Assembly: GCF_020733705.1 (NCBI RefSeq)
Contig: NZ_JAJFZM010000001.1
Location: 992,001 to 1,056,000, forward strand
DNA from: Nocardia australiensis
GTDB lineage: Bacteria > Actinomycetota > Actinomycetes > Mycobacteriales > Mycobacteriaceae
Direction: 5' to 3'
DNA length: 64,000 nt
Within the stretch, counting starts at the first letter, position 1, and each line of letters opens with the position of its first letter. A model generated the notes under the pieces. That model worked only from the letters and a program-made list of their open reading frames with translations. It searched no databases and had not been told where the DNA came from. This document shows, in pieces, positions 1 through 10,608 of the stretch. The position numbers were made by a program, and so were the translations under genes.

Positions 1-2
1 GC

Positions 3-848
3 CGGACCGAACAGCTCAAGCAGGAACCGGGATTCTTCGACGCCGATGGCATCGAGACCGAGCAGTTCTTCGCCGAATCCGAGGACGGAACCTCGGTGCC
101 GTACTTCGTGATCCGCCATCGTGACCACAAGGGCGCTCCCGCTCCGACGGTGATGTCCGGCTACGGCGGCTTCGAGGTGTCGCGCACCCCCGCCTACAGT
201 GGCGCGTCGGGCATGGGATGGCTGGAACGCGGCGGCACCTGGGTGATGACCAATATTCGCGGCGGCGGCGAGTACGGGCCCGAATGGCACACCTCCGTGC
301 AGAAAGCCAACCGGCACAAGGCGTATGAGGACTTCGCCGCCATCGCCGAGGACCTCGTCGCGCGCGGCATCACCACCGCCGATCAACTCGGCGCGGTCGG
401 TGGCAGCAATGGCGGCCTGCTCATGGGCGTCATGCTGACCCGGTATCCGGAACTGTTCGGCGCGATTGTCTGCCAGGTGCCGCTGCTGGATATGAAGCGC
501 TACCACCTGCTGCTGGCCGGAGCGTCATGGATGGCCGAATACGGCGACCCGGACAAGCCGGAAGAATGGGAGTACATCAGCAAGTACTCGCCATACCAGA
601 ACGTTCGCGCCGAGCGCGACTACCCGCCGATCCTGCTGACCACCTCGACCCGCGACGATCGCGTCCATCCCGGTCACGCTCGCAAAATGGCCGCGCTGCT
701 GGAGGAGCAGGGTCATAGGTTCTGGTATCACGAGAACATCGAGGGCGGCCATGGCGGCGCCGCCGACAATAGGCAATCGGCGTTCCAGGCGGGCCTCATC
801 TACGAGTTCTTCACCCAGATGCTGATCGAGCGCAACACCTCCGGCTAG
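3..848 (+). CDS. Prolyl oligopeptidase family serine peptidase (3' part, partial)
   Basis: C-terminal catalytic part of an S9-family peptidase; the reading frame is open to the left edge, so the N-terminal beta-propeller lies outside the window. The 281 visible residues hold the alpha/beta-hydrolase half. The nucleophile elbow is GGSNGG (Ser about residue 135 of the visible part), the acid lies in the motif RDDRV and the histidine in EGGHGG near the end. The motif NIRGGGEYG upstream of the nucleophile is typical of prolyl oligopeptidases. Members cleave short peptides after proline and are usually cytosolic. M. tuberculosis has a comparable protein (Rv0457c). The gene ends 3 bp from the stop of the convergent hydrolase gene, with no room for a separate terminator. 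Family assignment is firm; the substrate is unknown. Confidence 0.93.
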   Translation, partial: RTEQLKQEPGFFDADGIETEQFFAESEDGTSVPYFVIRHRDHKGAPAPTVMSGYGGFEVSRTPAYSGASGMGWLERGGTWVMTNIRGGGEYGPEWHTSVQKANRHKAYEDFAAIAEDLVARGITTADQLGAVGGSNGGLLMGVMLTRYPELFGAIVCQVPLLDMKRYHLLLAGASWMAEYGDPDKPEEWEYISKYSPYQNVRAERDYPPILLTTSTRDDRVHPGHARKMAALLEEQGHRFWYHENIEGGHGGAADNRQSAFQAGLIYEFFTQMLIERNTSG

Positions 849-851
849 TCC

Positions 852-1712
852 CTATCGATCGCGCAGCCACTTCTCGATCCGATCGACGGTGCTGTGATAG
901 CGGAGGATCCAGCCGTTGTGCCCCAACGGCTGCGGCTGGATCCAGGTCGTGAGTTCGGCCATGGGCATTTTCTCCAGCAGATGCTCGGCCGAGGAGGTGG
1001 GGGCGATGTCGTCGTCGGTCATGGTGATCGACAGCACCGGCAGTTTCAGCCGGGCGATCCGCTCCTCATAGTCGATGTCCGCACCGAACGGCACGAACCG
1101 GCCGGTGCGCGACAGTCGTGCCCAATCCGAGACCAGCACCTTCGACTGTCTGCCGAACCCGCCCACCGTGACTCGGTCACCGGGCCAGAATCCGGCGAGG
1201 TTGGCGGCCACCGAGATCGCCGCAGTGCCCATGAGCATGCCCGGACCCGAAAGTCCCCGGAAGCCACGGTAATACGGGGTTCCCGAGGCGATCAGGATGA
1301 GCCCGCCGAGCCTGCCGCGAATCCGCGAGGCATACAGCACCGCGAGCTGGCCGCCCATGCTGTGGCCGAGCAGATATGGCGTGCTTTCCGGGAAGCGGTC
1401 GCGCACCACCTGGAAGATCGCCGGGAAGTCCACAGAAACCAGCTCGTGGTAGCCATAATTGCTCGCGGAGCTCGGCCGTGGCCTGCTGTCGCCCTGGCCG
1501 CGCAGCTCACCGATCGCCACATCGAATCCGCGGGCCGCGAGTCCATCGGCGAACAGTTCGTAGTAGCCGCCGGGCACACCGAGCCCGGGCACCATCACCA
1601 CGACCGGCCGGGGTGCGTCCGGGGTCACCGGATGGTTGTGCGCACCGCTGGCCGGAATCAGCCGCACCGGAACGGTACTGCCGTCAGGCATCTGGATCGG
1701 AACGGTCTCCAT
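852..1712 (-). CDS. Alpha/beta hydrolase (serine hydrolase/lysophospholipase-like)
   Basis: A 286-residue alpha/beta hydrolase. The oxyanion strand is VVVMVPGLGVPGGYY, the nucleophile elbow is GHSMGG and a C-terminal LGHNGW supplies the likely catalytic histidine; TDDD before it is the probable acid region. No signal peptide is visible, so it is probably cytosolic. The substrate cannot be told from sequence; monoacylglycerol lipase- or lysophospholipase-like activity is the family guess. The ATG start has no Shine-Dalgarno sequence, but a TAGCGT -10 hexamer (TANNNT) lies 7 nt upstream on the minus strand, suggesting a leaderless transcript. Its upstream region is the repeat block 1713-2588. 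Confidence 0.88.
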   Translation of the reverse strand: METVPIQMPDGSTVPVRLIPASGAHNHPVTPDAPRPVVVMVPGLGVPGGYYELFADGLAARGFDVAIGELRGQGDSRPRPSSASNYGYHELVSVDFPAIFQVVRDRFPESTPYLLGHSMGGQLAVLYASRIRGRLGGLILIASGTPYYRGFRGLSGPGMLMGTAAISVAANLAGFWPGDRVTVGGFGRQSKVLVSDWARLSRTGRFVPFGADIDYEERIARLKLPVLSITMTDDDIAPTSSAEHLLEKMPMAELTTWIQPQPLGHNGWILRYHSTVDRIEKWLRDR

Positions 1713-2132
1713 ACTGCGAACGCTACCGGGCCAGCGCGGCCCGCGGCAGGAACAGCGAAGCCAACGCGGCGCACAACCCCAAACTACTCAGCACCGAACG
1801 GATACAGAAGCAGTCGGAGCCCCACCAGCCCCCGACGTGCCCACTCGCCACAACACCAACTTCCGAGCGAAGCGAGACCGGCCCTAAAGTTCGCAACACC
1901 AACGGCCAATAAACACCGCACCAAACCGGACTACCGCACTCCGGGTCCCACACCACCCCACATACGCACCCACTCGCCACGACACCAGTTTTCGAGCGAA
2001 GCGAGACCGAGCCCCCAACCGCCAAACCACGGCACCTATCTGTGTACAGAAACAGTCGGTGCCGCACGAGCCCACATGCGCACCCACTGGGCACGACACC
2101 AGTTTTCGAGCGAAGCGAGATCGAGCCCTAAA

Positions 2133-2224
2133 GTTCGCGGCCGGCTCGCGTCCGAGGGGCAAATACGATGCGACGAAGGAGCAAGTATTTGCCCCTCGGA
2201 CGCGAGCCATAGGGGGCCGCGAAC
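2133..2224. repeat. Long inverted repeat, copy 1
   Basis: Arms 2133-2166 and 2185-2224 flank an 18-nt loop. The inner 24 bp of each arm (GGCTCGCGTC to AAATAC on the left) pair perfectly. The outer 10 bp (GTTCGCGGCC/GGCCGCGAAC) pair after a 5-nt bulge. As RNA this would form a very stable hairpin. It lies downstream of the tetR gene on the minus strand, so it could end that transcript, but no U-tract follows. Confidence 0.85.
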
Positions 2225-2462
2225 ACGCCGCGCCAGCGGCCAATAAACACAGCAAACCTCACTGGACTACCCAAACCCCGAGTCCCCCGCAACCCCACCC
2301 ACGCCCCACGCCACAACACAGTCTCGCAGCAAGATCCAGCCCCCTCAGCTACCGAACACAGGCACCCAACCGGGCACAGAAGCAGCCGGCGCCGCACCAA
2401 CCCCCATACGCACCCACTCGCCACAACCACAGGTTCCGAGCGAAGCGAGACCGAGCACTAAA

Positions 2463-2553
2463 GTTCGCGGCCGGCTCACGTCCGAGGGGCAAATACGACG
2501 CGACGCAGGAGCAAGTATTTGCCCCTCGGACGCGAGCCAGAGGGGCCGCGAAC
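2463..2553. repeat. Long inverted repeat, copy 2
   Basis: Second copy of the 2133-2224 element, shifted by about 330 bp. Arms 2463-2496 and 2515-2553 again surround an 18-nt loop. One base in the left arm differs (CTCACG against CTCGCG), leaving one mismatch in the stem; the outer GTTCGCGGCC/GGCCGCGAAC pairing is kept. The loop also diverges slightly between copies. It starts 36 bp past the tetR stop codon on the minus strand. Confidence 0.85.
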
Positions 2554-2588
2554 ACGCCGCACCAGCGGCCAAAAACACAGCCAAAAAC

Positions 2589-3221
2589 TCAGGCGCCGAC
2601 TGCTCCCATGATCACCCGGCTGAGCACCCGGATCACATCGTCGCGCGGCGGACGCGGGTCGGACCCGCTCCAGGAATCCACCACATAGTTCACGGCGCCG
2701 ATGATCGCCAGGACGCGCATCTCGTAGTCACCTGTGGGGATTTCGCCTTGCATGGCCGCGTTCTCGGCGGCGCTCGCCAGCAGCGAGCCCCAGACCTTGC
2801 GCAACTCGAGCCGGAACTTCTCCACCTTCGGCCCCGCGCCAACCACCTCGACCAGCGCGACGCGCGCCTTTCGCGGATCGGACCCGATGGCTTCGACATA
2901 CGCGCGCACGGCCGCATCGATAGTCTCGAGCGCGGACGCGTCGGAGCGTTTTTCGAGCGCGGCGGTGACCGCGTCGCGCGACTCGTTGTCGATCTGCTGA
3001 TAGAGCTCGAGTAGGAGCGACTCGCGGCCGGTGAACTCCTCGTAGAACTGCCGCGAGGAGAGTCCGGCGTCCTTGCAGATAGCACCGACCGAGCTATTGG
3101 CGTAGCCGTCGCGTGTGAAGACCGTTAGGCCCGATTCCAGAAAACGCGCACGCCGCTGACGCTGCCGGTCCTCGACGGGTTGCCCGGCATACATTCGTCC
3201 CGTATTCGCATCCTGTGACAT
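2589..3221 (-). CDS. TetR family transcriptional regulator
   Basis: A 210-residue TetR-type repressor. The N-terminal helix-turn-helix reads FLESGLTVFTRDGYANSSVG, then AICKDAGLSSRQFYEEF; the rest is an all-helical ligand and dimer domain. I prefer the ATG at 3221: a TATTGT -10 hexamer sits 8 nt upstream, allowing a leaderless transcript, and a perfect 12-bp inverted repeat (3239-3273) then falls in the promoter. An ATG at 3260, in frame, has an AAGGG motif upstream, but that motif belongs to the inverted repeat. The gene is divergent from the small gene at 3329 and probably controls itself and perhaps that gene. Ligand unknown. Confidence 0.9.
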   Translation of the reverse strand: MSQDANTGRMYAGQPVEDRQRQRRARFLESGLTVFTRDGYANSSVGAICKDAGLSSRQFYEEFTGRESLLLELYQQIDNESRDAVTAALEKRSDASALETIDAAVRAYVEAIGSDPRKARVALVEVVGAGPKVEKFRLELRKVWGSLLASAAENAAMQGEIPTGDYEMRVLAIIGAVNYVVDSWSGSDPRPPRDDVIRVLSRVIMGAVGA

Positions 3222-3238
3222 TGGGGCAGACAATACCC

Positions 3239-3289
3239 AAGGGCCCGATCCCCTCGTCATAGATCGGGCCCTTAGCTGAAACCTTCAGC
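3239..3289. promoter_or_regulatory. Paired inverted repeats upstream of tetR (probable operators)
   Basis: Two adjacent palindromes lie in the tetR divergent region. The first is a perfect 12-bp inverted repeat, AAGGGCCCGATC (3239-3250) and GATCGGGCCCTT (3262-3273), with an 11-bp spacer. The second is GCTGAA-ACC-TTCAGC (3275-3289). Placement and symmetry fit binding by a dimeric TetR regulator; this is inferred from position only. Confidence 0.55.
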
Positions 3290-3328
3290 CGAGCGAGGGT
3301 TAGCCGAAAGTTGGCGACCCTTTGCCGA

Positions 3329-3616
3329 ATGGATAGATCGCTCGACGATTCGGTAGCAATTGCCTATCAACACATAGGTCACTGGCTGTTTGCCGAAACA
3401 GACGTTACCGAGCACGCAGCAGCAATTGAAGAGTTTTACAGGAATTTTCTAGAGTATTTACCGCCGGCCCGTCGCCACGATATCGATGCCTTCAGCTATC
3501 GCCGCGCGGTCGGCGGATCACGCCGAATGTCCGGCGTGCGAAGTTTCGGGTTCGCCGTGGCCGAGCATGAGCCGATGGCCCACGAGAACTACGCCGACGC
3601 GAGAACCAGATCGTGA
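3329..3616 (+). CDS. Hypothetical protein, low-GC first half
   Basis: A possible 95-residue soluble protein that I do not recognise. It starts at ATG 3329 (an in-frame TTG lies at 3311) and has no clear ribosome-binding site. The first half is unusually A/T-rich for this genome, with codons such as GTA, GCA, ATT, TTT and TTA; the second half returns to normal GC3. The translation has a plausible mixed composition (AIAYQHIGHWLFAETD, then AAAIEEFYRNFLEYL) rather than the Arg/Pro/Gly-rich look of a shadow frame. It is divergent from tetR across a palindrome-rich region. It could be a transferred gene or the remnant of a longer one. If it is not a gene, 3222-3750 contains only the palindromes and the iron box. 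Confidence 0.4.
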   Translation: MDRSLDDSVAIAYQHIGHWLFAETDVTEHAAAIEEFYRNFLEYLPPARRHDIDAFSYRRAVGGSRRMSGVRSFGFAVAEHEPMAHENYADARTRS

Positions 3617-3731
3617 ATTTCGACCTCGATGGGCCGAGGTCGCGCGGCCGCTCGACTGGGTCCCGGACCCCCTCCTGTTCGCAGTCGTCCGGGTCGTTGG
3701 AATCTGAACCGACTAGCCACAAATAGATCAT

Positions 3732-3750
3732 TTAGGTTAGCCTGCCCTTC
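3732..3750 (+). promoter_or_regulatory. IdeR/DtxR-type iron box
   Basis: The 19-bp site TTAGGTTAGCCTGCCCTTC matches the known actinobacterial iron-box consensus TTAGGTTAGSCTAACCTAA at 15 of 19 positions, including all of the first 12. It ends directly before the ATG at 3751. Fe(II)-loaded IdeR bound here would cover the start region, so the downstream gene should be expressed under iron limitation. The TAGGTT at 3733-3738 also fits a -10 hexamer. Confidence 0.8.
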
Positions 3751-5067
3751 ATGACTAGCCTGGCTTCGAGCGAGGCGAGTGCGGTACCCGATGATGAACC
3801 GACCCGCTCGCCGGCAGGTCGCGACCCGAAGTCGCCACCCCGCGCCGCCCGCCGCCGCAATCGCAGGCCGATCCGGCGGGCGACGATCGTCGTCCACCGC
3901 TGGTCCGCACTGGTTCTGGGGTCGCTGCTCGTACTCCAGTGCACCTCGGGCGCGATCCTGCTCTACCACGGGGAGCTCTTCCGCATGAGCCACCGATCGT
4001 TCTATCAGCAGACCGCGAGCACGCCGGTAGTGACGACCGAACAAGCCGTCGACATCGTCCGCGCCGCGGACCCCGACTTCGATATCGGCTGGGTCGGCTC
4101 CGACGGTGGTGTCATTGCTGTCGGAGACCGCGGCTTCAGCACCGCCTACTCGGTGGACCCCGGTACCGGCCGCGTCAACGGCGAGGCCGGACTCACCGAC
4201 GGCGCCCTCGGCTGGCTGGTCAACCTGCATGACTGCGCGTTGGGCTGCCCGCGCTACGTCGGCACGCTGTCCGCGCTCAATGAGCACGTGCCGGTCTTCG
4301 GTGTCACCTGGGCGCACCTGATACTCGGCACACTGGGATTGCTACTGGTACTGCTGGCCGTATCCGGCGCGGTCGTGTGGTGGCCGTCGCTGAAGCGTTG
4401 GCGCCACGGCTTTCGTGTCCGGACGAAGAAGGGCCGCTTCGCCCGCGACCGCGATCTGCACAACGTCATCGGCATCGTCTCCGTTCCTTTTCTGTTGATG
4501 TGGGGAATCACCGGCGCCGCCTTCGAATTCCCCGCAGTAGAACAGGCTTGGCTCGCCCTCACCGGCGGCAAGACCGTGACCGCGATGCCCGAGGACACCT
4601 TCACGCCGCGGTCGGCCGCGTCCCCGCGTGCACCGGTATCCATCGGTGACGCGAGTGCTATTGCGCAACAACAAGTCCAGGGTCGGCTTGCGTACCTGAT
4701 GCTGCCCAGCGAGAATGCCGACTACTACCGAGCCGCGATGGCGGGCAGGTATTCGCCCCATGACAACCGCGCTTTCTACAGCGGCGATGTCTACGTTTAC
4801 ATCAACGCCGCCGACGGTTCCGACGTCAAAGTGGTGGACTCGAGTCATGACCGCCCGTTGGCGAACACCTTCTACGACAAAGTCTTCCAGCCCGCCCATT
4901 TCGGCTGGATGGTCAATGGCTGGTGGCGAATTCTCTGGCTGCTGCTCGGTCTGACACCATTGGCACTCGCGGTTACCGGCTTATCCACCTGGCTCACCAA
5001 GAATCGGACAAAACGAAACGCCCGCCGCGTACGCACGACATCGGCGGCCGACCCGGTCGACCGGTAG
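3751..5067 (+). CDS. PepSY-associated TM protein (PiuB-like, iron-regulated)
   Basis: A 438-residue membrane protein of the PepSY_TM family. After a basic N-terminus comes the first membrane segment (ALVLGSLLVLQCTSGAILLY) following the typical VHRW, a large outside PepSY-like region, further segments at HLILGTLGLLLVLLAVSGAVVWW and VIGIVSVPFLLMWGITGA, and a last one near WILWLLLGLTPLALAV. Relatives are linked to siderophore or haem iron use and may act as ferric-siderophore reductases; the biochemistry here is inference. The iron box abutting the ATG supports an iron-starvation role. There is no Shine-Dalgarno sequence, so translation is probably leaderless or nearly so. Confidence 0.88.
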   Translation: MTSLASSEASAVPDDEPTRSPAGRDPKSPPRAARRRNRRPIRRATIVVHRWSALVLGSLLVLQCTSGAILLYHGELFRMSHRSFYQQTASTPVVTTEQAVDIVRAADPDFDIGWVGSDGGVIAVGDRGFSTAYSVDPGTGRVNGEAGLTDGALGWLVNLHDCALGCPRYVGTLSALNEHVPVFGVTWAHLILGTLGLLLVLLAVSGAVVWWPSLKRWRHGFRVRTKKGRFARDRDLHNVIGIVSVPFLLMWGITGAAFEFPAVEQAWLALTGGKTVTAMPEDTFTPRSAASPRAPVSIGDASAIAQQQVQGRLAYLMLPSENADYYRAAMAGRYSPHDNRAFYSGDVYVYINAADGSDVKVVDSSHDRPLANTFYDKVFQPAHFGWMVNGWWRILWLLLGLTPLALAVTGLSTWLTKNRTKRNARRVRTTSAADPVDR

Positions 5068-5147
5068 GTAGCCGCTGCTGGAGTGGCGACCTTCGGTCGA
5101 GTGGCATACGCTTCGCCGCGGAGGAAACCGCCTCATGGAGGGACAAT

Positions 5148-6074
5148 TTGACCACTCCGAGCACGGTGACGCGTGGTGATTACGCACTGCCACAGCTGAT
5201 CCACTTGATGGCCGAATACCAGAAGCTCGGCTCGCACCGCCAGAGTTTTCCGTCCGCACCCGCGAGCGATACCGTCGTACGCGGCTGCGAAATCGCCGCG
5301 GGCGGACTCGTCGCCGTCGGCGTCATCTGCGTGCTGGTCGGCGCATACCCCGGTGGGATCGCGGTCGGGCTGCTCGCCCTGATTCCGGCGGCGGTGGCGT
5401 TTTTCTGGACCCGCCGCAATCGGCGCAACCGCGCGGCCCGCCTCGATCTCTTCGAATTCGGCATGACGGTATACCGGTCTGGAGAAAAGGTTGCCGGATT
5501 CCGCTGGGACAGCGCCGAAGTGCGCCAGCAGGTGATTCCATTCCAGAACACCGTTACCACCGACTACGCCCTCGCCATGACCGGCCCCGACGGCACCCAC
5601 AGCGCATTCGACAACACCCTGTTCATCGACGCGCGAGAATGGGGCAGGGCAATTCAGTCGGCGATCACCGCGACCCAGCTGTCGCGGGCGGTCACCGCCA
5701 TCGATGCCGGTGAGACAGTGCGTTTCGGCGATATCGCCCTGCATCTGGACGCACTTACTTACGGCGGCAAGATATTTGCCTGGGAGCAAGTCCAATTGAT
5801 CGACGCCCGTAGCGGTTTGGTCCGGATGAAGGTCGACGGCAACTGGGAATCCCTTACCCCGGTCGGCACCATCCCGAACTTCTATATCTTCAACGAACTC
5901 GCCGAGCGATTGCGAGTAGCCGCCGCCGATGAATTCACGGTCGAGCCGACGAATGTGCTGACGCCGCAACAAGAATCCGATGCGGCGAGCAGTGACGCGG
6001 CGACCGATCCACAGCGTGCCGTCACATGGCTGGAGCGGGCACGTCACACGACGACAGGCGCCTGGCAGGCATAG
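5148..6074 (+). CDS. DUF6585-like membrane protein
   Basis: A 308-residue protein starting at TTG 5148, chosen because GGAGGG lies 6 nt upstream. Residues about 45-85 form two hydrophobic segments (GGLVAVGVICVLVGAYPGG and IAVGLLALIPAAVAFFW), followed by a basic loop and a soluble C-terminal part. The phrases FEFGMTVYRSGEKVAGFRWDS and FAWEQVQLIDARSG resemble the duplicated pleckstrin-like strands of DUF6585 proteins. It probably sits in the inner membrane facing the cytoplasm. No function is known. It follows the PepSY gene by 80 bp on the same strand and is convergent with groEL2. Confidence 0.75.
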   Translation: MTTPSTVTRGDYALPQLIHLMAEYQKLGSHRQSFPSAPASDTVVRGCEIAAGGLVAVGVICVLVGAYPGGIAVGLLALIPAAVAFFWTRRNRRNRAARLDLFEFGMTVYRSGEKVAGFRWDSAEVRQQVIPFQNTVTTDYALAMTGPDGTHSAFDNTLFIDAREWGRAIQSAITATQLSRAVTAIDAGETVRFGDIALHLDALTYGGKIFAWEQVQLIDARSGLVRMKVDGNWESLTPVGTIPNFYIFNELAERLRVAAADEFTVEPTNVLTPQQESDAASSDAATDPQRAVTWLERARHTTTGAWQA

Positions 6075-6094
6075 CGCCGCCCCAACCGAACGCC

Positions 6095-6128
6095 GAAGGC
6101 CGGCCCACCTGGCGGTGGACCGGCCTTC
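6095..6128. terminator. Bidirectional hairpin terminator
   Basis: An inverted repeat with 15-bp arms (6095-6109 and 6114-6128) and a 4-nt loop; there is one mismatch, the outer 9 bp being GAAGGCCGG/CCGGCCTTC. It lies between the convergent DUF6585-like gene and groEL2, where a two-way terminator is expected. No T-tract follows, as is common in actinobacteria. Confidence 0.75.
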
Positions 6129-6158
6129 GATTCGAAACAGGTTGCCTGGTGGCAGGAC

Positions 6159-8287
<2,129 letters not shown>

Positions 8288-8492
8288 TGCTACAGCGTAC
8301 CGGTCGGCGATCTTGACAGCCGTGCAGCGCGCCGCGCCGATAGGGCCCGCGAACGGGGGGTTCGCGAACCGATTCACGAAGGCCGCCAAATCCTTCCGAA
8401 TCACACGGGCCACACCATCACGGCGAATGGGCCGATCGCCGCCGAGCACACCGATTCGACCGCGTTGGGGTGGTGGGCCGCACGGCCGGGAA

Positions 8493-8513
8493 TAGCATGA
8501 TCGAAAGTTCGAT
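8493..8513 (+). promoter_or_regulatory. Putative nadE promoter -10 and palindrome
   Basis: A TAGCAT hexamer (8493-8498, TANNNT type) is followed by the palindrome ATCGAA-AG-TTCGAT (8500-8513), 25 bp before the nadE start. The palindrome would overlap the transcription start and could be an operator. No -35 element is obvious. Confidence 0.4.
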
Positions 8514-8537
8514 TCGACCGGCGAAGGAGAACGAACC

Positions 8538-10598
8538 GTGCCCGACCTGGCGTTCGATTCGCTCTATCGGCACGGGTTCGCGCGGGTAGCGGTCGCGGTC
8601 CCACGGGTCCGGGTCGCCGATCCCGCCTATAACGTCGAGGAAACGCTGCTGCTGGCGCGGCAGGCAGCGGCGGCCGGCGCAGTGCTGACGGTTTTCCCTG
8701 AGCTCGGACTGTCCAGCTACACCGCGGATGATCTCTTCCACCAGGACGCCCTGGACGATGCGGTGGACGCGGCGCTCGCGCAGCTCATCGCCGCGAGCGC
8801 GGAGATCGGCACCGTGCTGGTAGTCGGCGCGCCGGTGCGCACCCAGGGCAGGCTGTTCAACTGCGCGATCGTGGTGAACAACGGTGTGGTGCTCGGTGCC
8901 GCGCCGAAGAGCTATCTGCCCAACTATCGCGAATTCTATGAGAAGCGGCAGTTCGCGGCGGCACGGGAGAACCTCGCGGACCACATCACGATCGCCGGAC
9001 AACAGGTACCCTTCGGCGCCGACCTGCTGTTCACCGCGGCCAACCTCGATGGGTTCGTCTTCCACGTGGAGATCTGTGAGGATGGCTGGGTTCCGTTGCC
9101 GCCCAGTGGATACGCCGCGCTGGCCGGGGCGACGGTGCTGGTCAACCTGTCGGCGAGCAATATCGTGATCGGCAAGGCCGACTACCGGCGCACGCTTTGC
9201 ACCTCACATTCGTCACGCTATCTCGCCGCATACCTGTATTCCGCTGCGGGACACGGTGAATCGACCACCGATATGGCCTGGGACGGCCAGGCGCTGGTGT
9301 GCGAGAACGGCGATCTACTCGCCGAGGGCGCGCGCTTCGCCGATCATCCACAGTTGGTCACCGCCGATATCGACCTACAACGATTGGCGGCGGATCGGCT
9401 GCGCACCACCAGCTTCGCCGATAACGTGCACGATCATCGCGACCGACTGGTCCGGCTGCGCCGCGTCACCGTCGAACTGCCGGTACCCGCCACCACGGTA
9501 GTTCTGCAACGCGAAATATCCCGTTTCCCTTACGTTCCCGCCGATCCAGCGGCCCGCAACGAACGCTGCGCCGAGGTGCATCACATCCAGGTGGAGGGTC
9601 TGAGCACGCGACTGCGGGCAACCGGAATCGAACGTGTGGTCATCGGCGTCTCCGGCGGGCTCGACTCCACCCAGGCGCTGATCGTCGCGGCCAAGACGAT
9701 GGACCGGCTCGGGCTGCCGCGAACAAATGTGCTGGCTTACACCATGCCCGGCTTCGCCACCGGCGCCAGGACCCGCACCGACGCGCACCGACTGATGCGC
9801 GCGCTCGGGGTGAGCGCACAGGAGATCGACATTCGCCCCTCGGCGACCCAGCTGCTGCGCGACCTGAATCACCCAGCCGCCGACGGTATTCCGCAATACG
9901 ACGTCACCTACGAAAATGTGCAGGCAGGCGAGCGGACCTCACATCTTTTCCGGCTGGCCAACCAGCACGGCGCGCTCGTGGTCGGCACCGGTGATCTGAG
10001 CGAACTCGCTTTGGGCTGGTGCACTTTCGGCGTCGGTGACCACATGGCGCACTACAGCGTGAACGCCTCGGTGCCGAAGACGCTGATCAAGTATCTGATC
10101 GCCTGGGCGGTCGACACCGGTCAGTTCGGCGACGACGCCGGTAGCGTGCTGTCATCGATACTGCGGACCGAGATCTCGCCGGAGTTGGTGCCCGGCAACG
10201 AGTCCGACGCCACCGGCCCCGGCCAGAGTTCCGAAGCCACCGTGGGACCGTACGAGCTACAGGATCTGCACCTCTACTACCTGCTGCGCTTCGGATATCG
10301 CCCGAGCCGCATCGCCTACCTGGCCCGGCACGCCTGGTCGGATAAGACCACGGGCAGCTGGCCCGGCCTGCTGCCCGAGGACCAGCGCAATGCCTACGAC
10401 CTACCGGCCATCAAGCACTGGCTCGGGGTATTCCTGCGCCGCTATATCCAGAGCCAGTTCAAACGCTCGACCCTGCCCAACGCGCCCAAGGTCGGCTCCG
10501 GCGGTTCGCTGTCCCCGCGCGGCGACTGGCGAGCCCCGAGCGATGCCTCTGCCGCGGCCTGGCTCGACGAACTCGCCCGCAACGTCCCCGACACCTGA
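8538..10598 (+). CDS. nadE: Glutamine-dependent NAD(+) synthetase
   Basis: A 686-residue enzyme that amidates nicotinic acid adenine dinucleotide to NAD+ with glutamine and ATP. The N-terminal nitrilase-type glutaminase has its triad at Glu55 (FPELG), Lys124 (PKSYLP) and Cys180 (VEICEDGW). The C-terminal synthetase carries the ATP pyrophosphatase loop SGGLDS at 372-377. The length matches the long actinobacterial form (679 residues in M. tuberculosis). GTG 8538 is set by GAAGGAGA 7 nt upstream. It is divergent from the hypothetical gene at 7994 and convergent with the Clp_N regulator, 10 bp apart. Confidence 0.97.
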   Translation: MPDLAFDSLYRHGFARVAVAVPRVRVADPAYNVEETLLLARQAAAAGAVLTVFPELGLSSYTADDLFHQDALDDAVDAALAQLIAASAEIGTVLVVGAPVRTQGRLFNCAIVVNNGVVLGAAPKSYLPNYREFYEKRQFAAARENLADHITIAGQQVPFGADLLFTAANLDGFVFHVEICEDGWVPLPPSGYAALAGATVLVNLSASNIVIGKADYRRTLCTSHSSRYLAAYLYSAAGHGESTTDMAWDGQALVCENGDLLAEGARFADHPQLVTADIDLQRLAADRLRTTSFADNVHDHRDRLVRLRRVTVELPVPATTVVLQREISRFPYVPADPAARNERCAEVHHIQVEGLSTRLRATGIERVVIGVSGGLDSTQALIVAAKTMDRLGLPRTNVLAYTMPGFATGARTRTDAHRLMRALGVSAQEIDIRPSATQLLRDLNHPAADGIPQYDVTYENVQAGERTSHLFRLANQHGALVVGTGDLSELALGWCTFGVGDHMAHYSVNASVPKTLIKYLIAWAVDTGQFGDDAGSVLSSILRTEISPELVPGNESDATGPGQSSEATVGPYELQDLHLYYLLRFGYRPSRIAYLARHAWSDKTTGSWPGLLPEDQRNAYDLPAIKHWLGVFLRRYIQSQFKRSTLPNAPKVGSGGSLSPRGDWRAPSDASAAAWLDELARNVPDT

Positions 10599-10608
10599 GC
10601 GGTCAGAA

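Larger units (their letters stand above)
1713..2588. repeat. Non-coding block of interspersed repeats (4 core copies)
   Basis: This 876-bp stretch between two minus-strand genes holds no convincing gene. It is built from a recurring module. The core is a CACTCGCCAC-type segment followed by CGAGCGAAGCGAGA, found at 1840-1880, 1969-2010, 2083-2122 and 2413-2453. Three copies are preceded by an ACAGAAGCAG-like segment (1803, 2045, 2376) and followed by CTAAAGTTCGC and then GGCCAATAAACAC or a variant. Two copies also carry a long inverted repeat, listed separately. Open frames here translate to Cys/Trp/Arg-rich text that repeats in register with the DNA, so they are repeat shadows. Most likely a genus-specific intergenic repeat family; origin and mobility are unknown. 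Confidence 0.8.

Noticed and set aside
894..2246. Long plus-strand open frame opposite the hydrolase and running into the repeats
   Set aside because: His/Arg/Pro-rich shadow of the hydrolase continued by repeat sequence; no domain or ribosome site.
1723..2555. Several Cys/Trp/Arg-rich open frames on the minus strand within the repeat block
   Set aside because: Their translations repeat in step with the DNA units, lack start signals and show no domain; they are shadows of the repeats.
3260..3260. ATG at 3260 as tetR start
   Set aside because: Kept only as an alternative: its AAGGG signal is part of the palindrome, and the added 13 residues look untypical.
4923..5147. Upstream extension of the DUF6585-like gene into the PepSY gene
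   Set aside because: The in-frame stretch is shadow-like, and a strong GGAGGG places the start at TTG 5148.
8499..8514. SOS (LexA) box before nadE
   Set aside because: ATCGAAAGTTCGAT resembles half of an actinobacterial SOS box, but the spacing and core do not match, so it is listed only as a palindrome.
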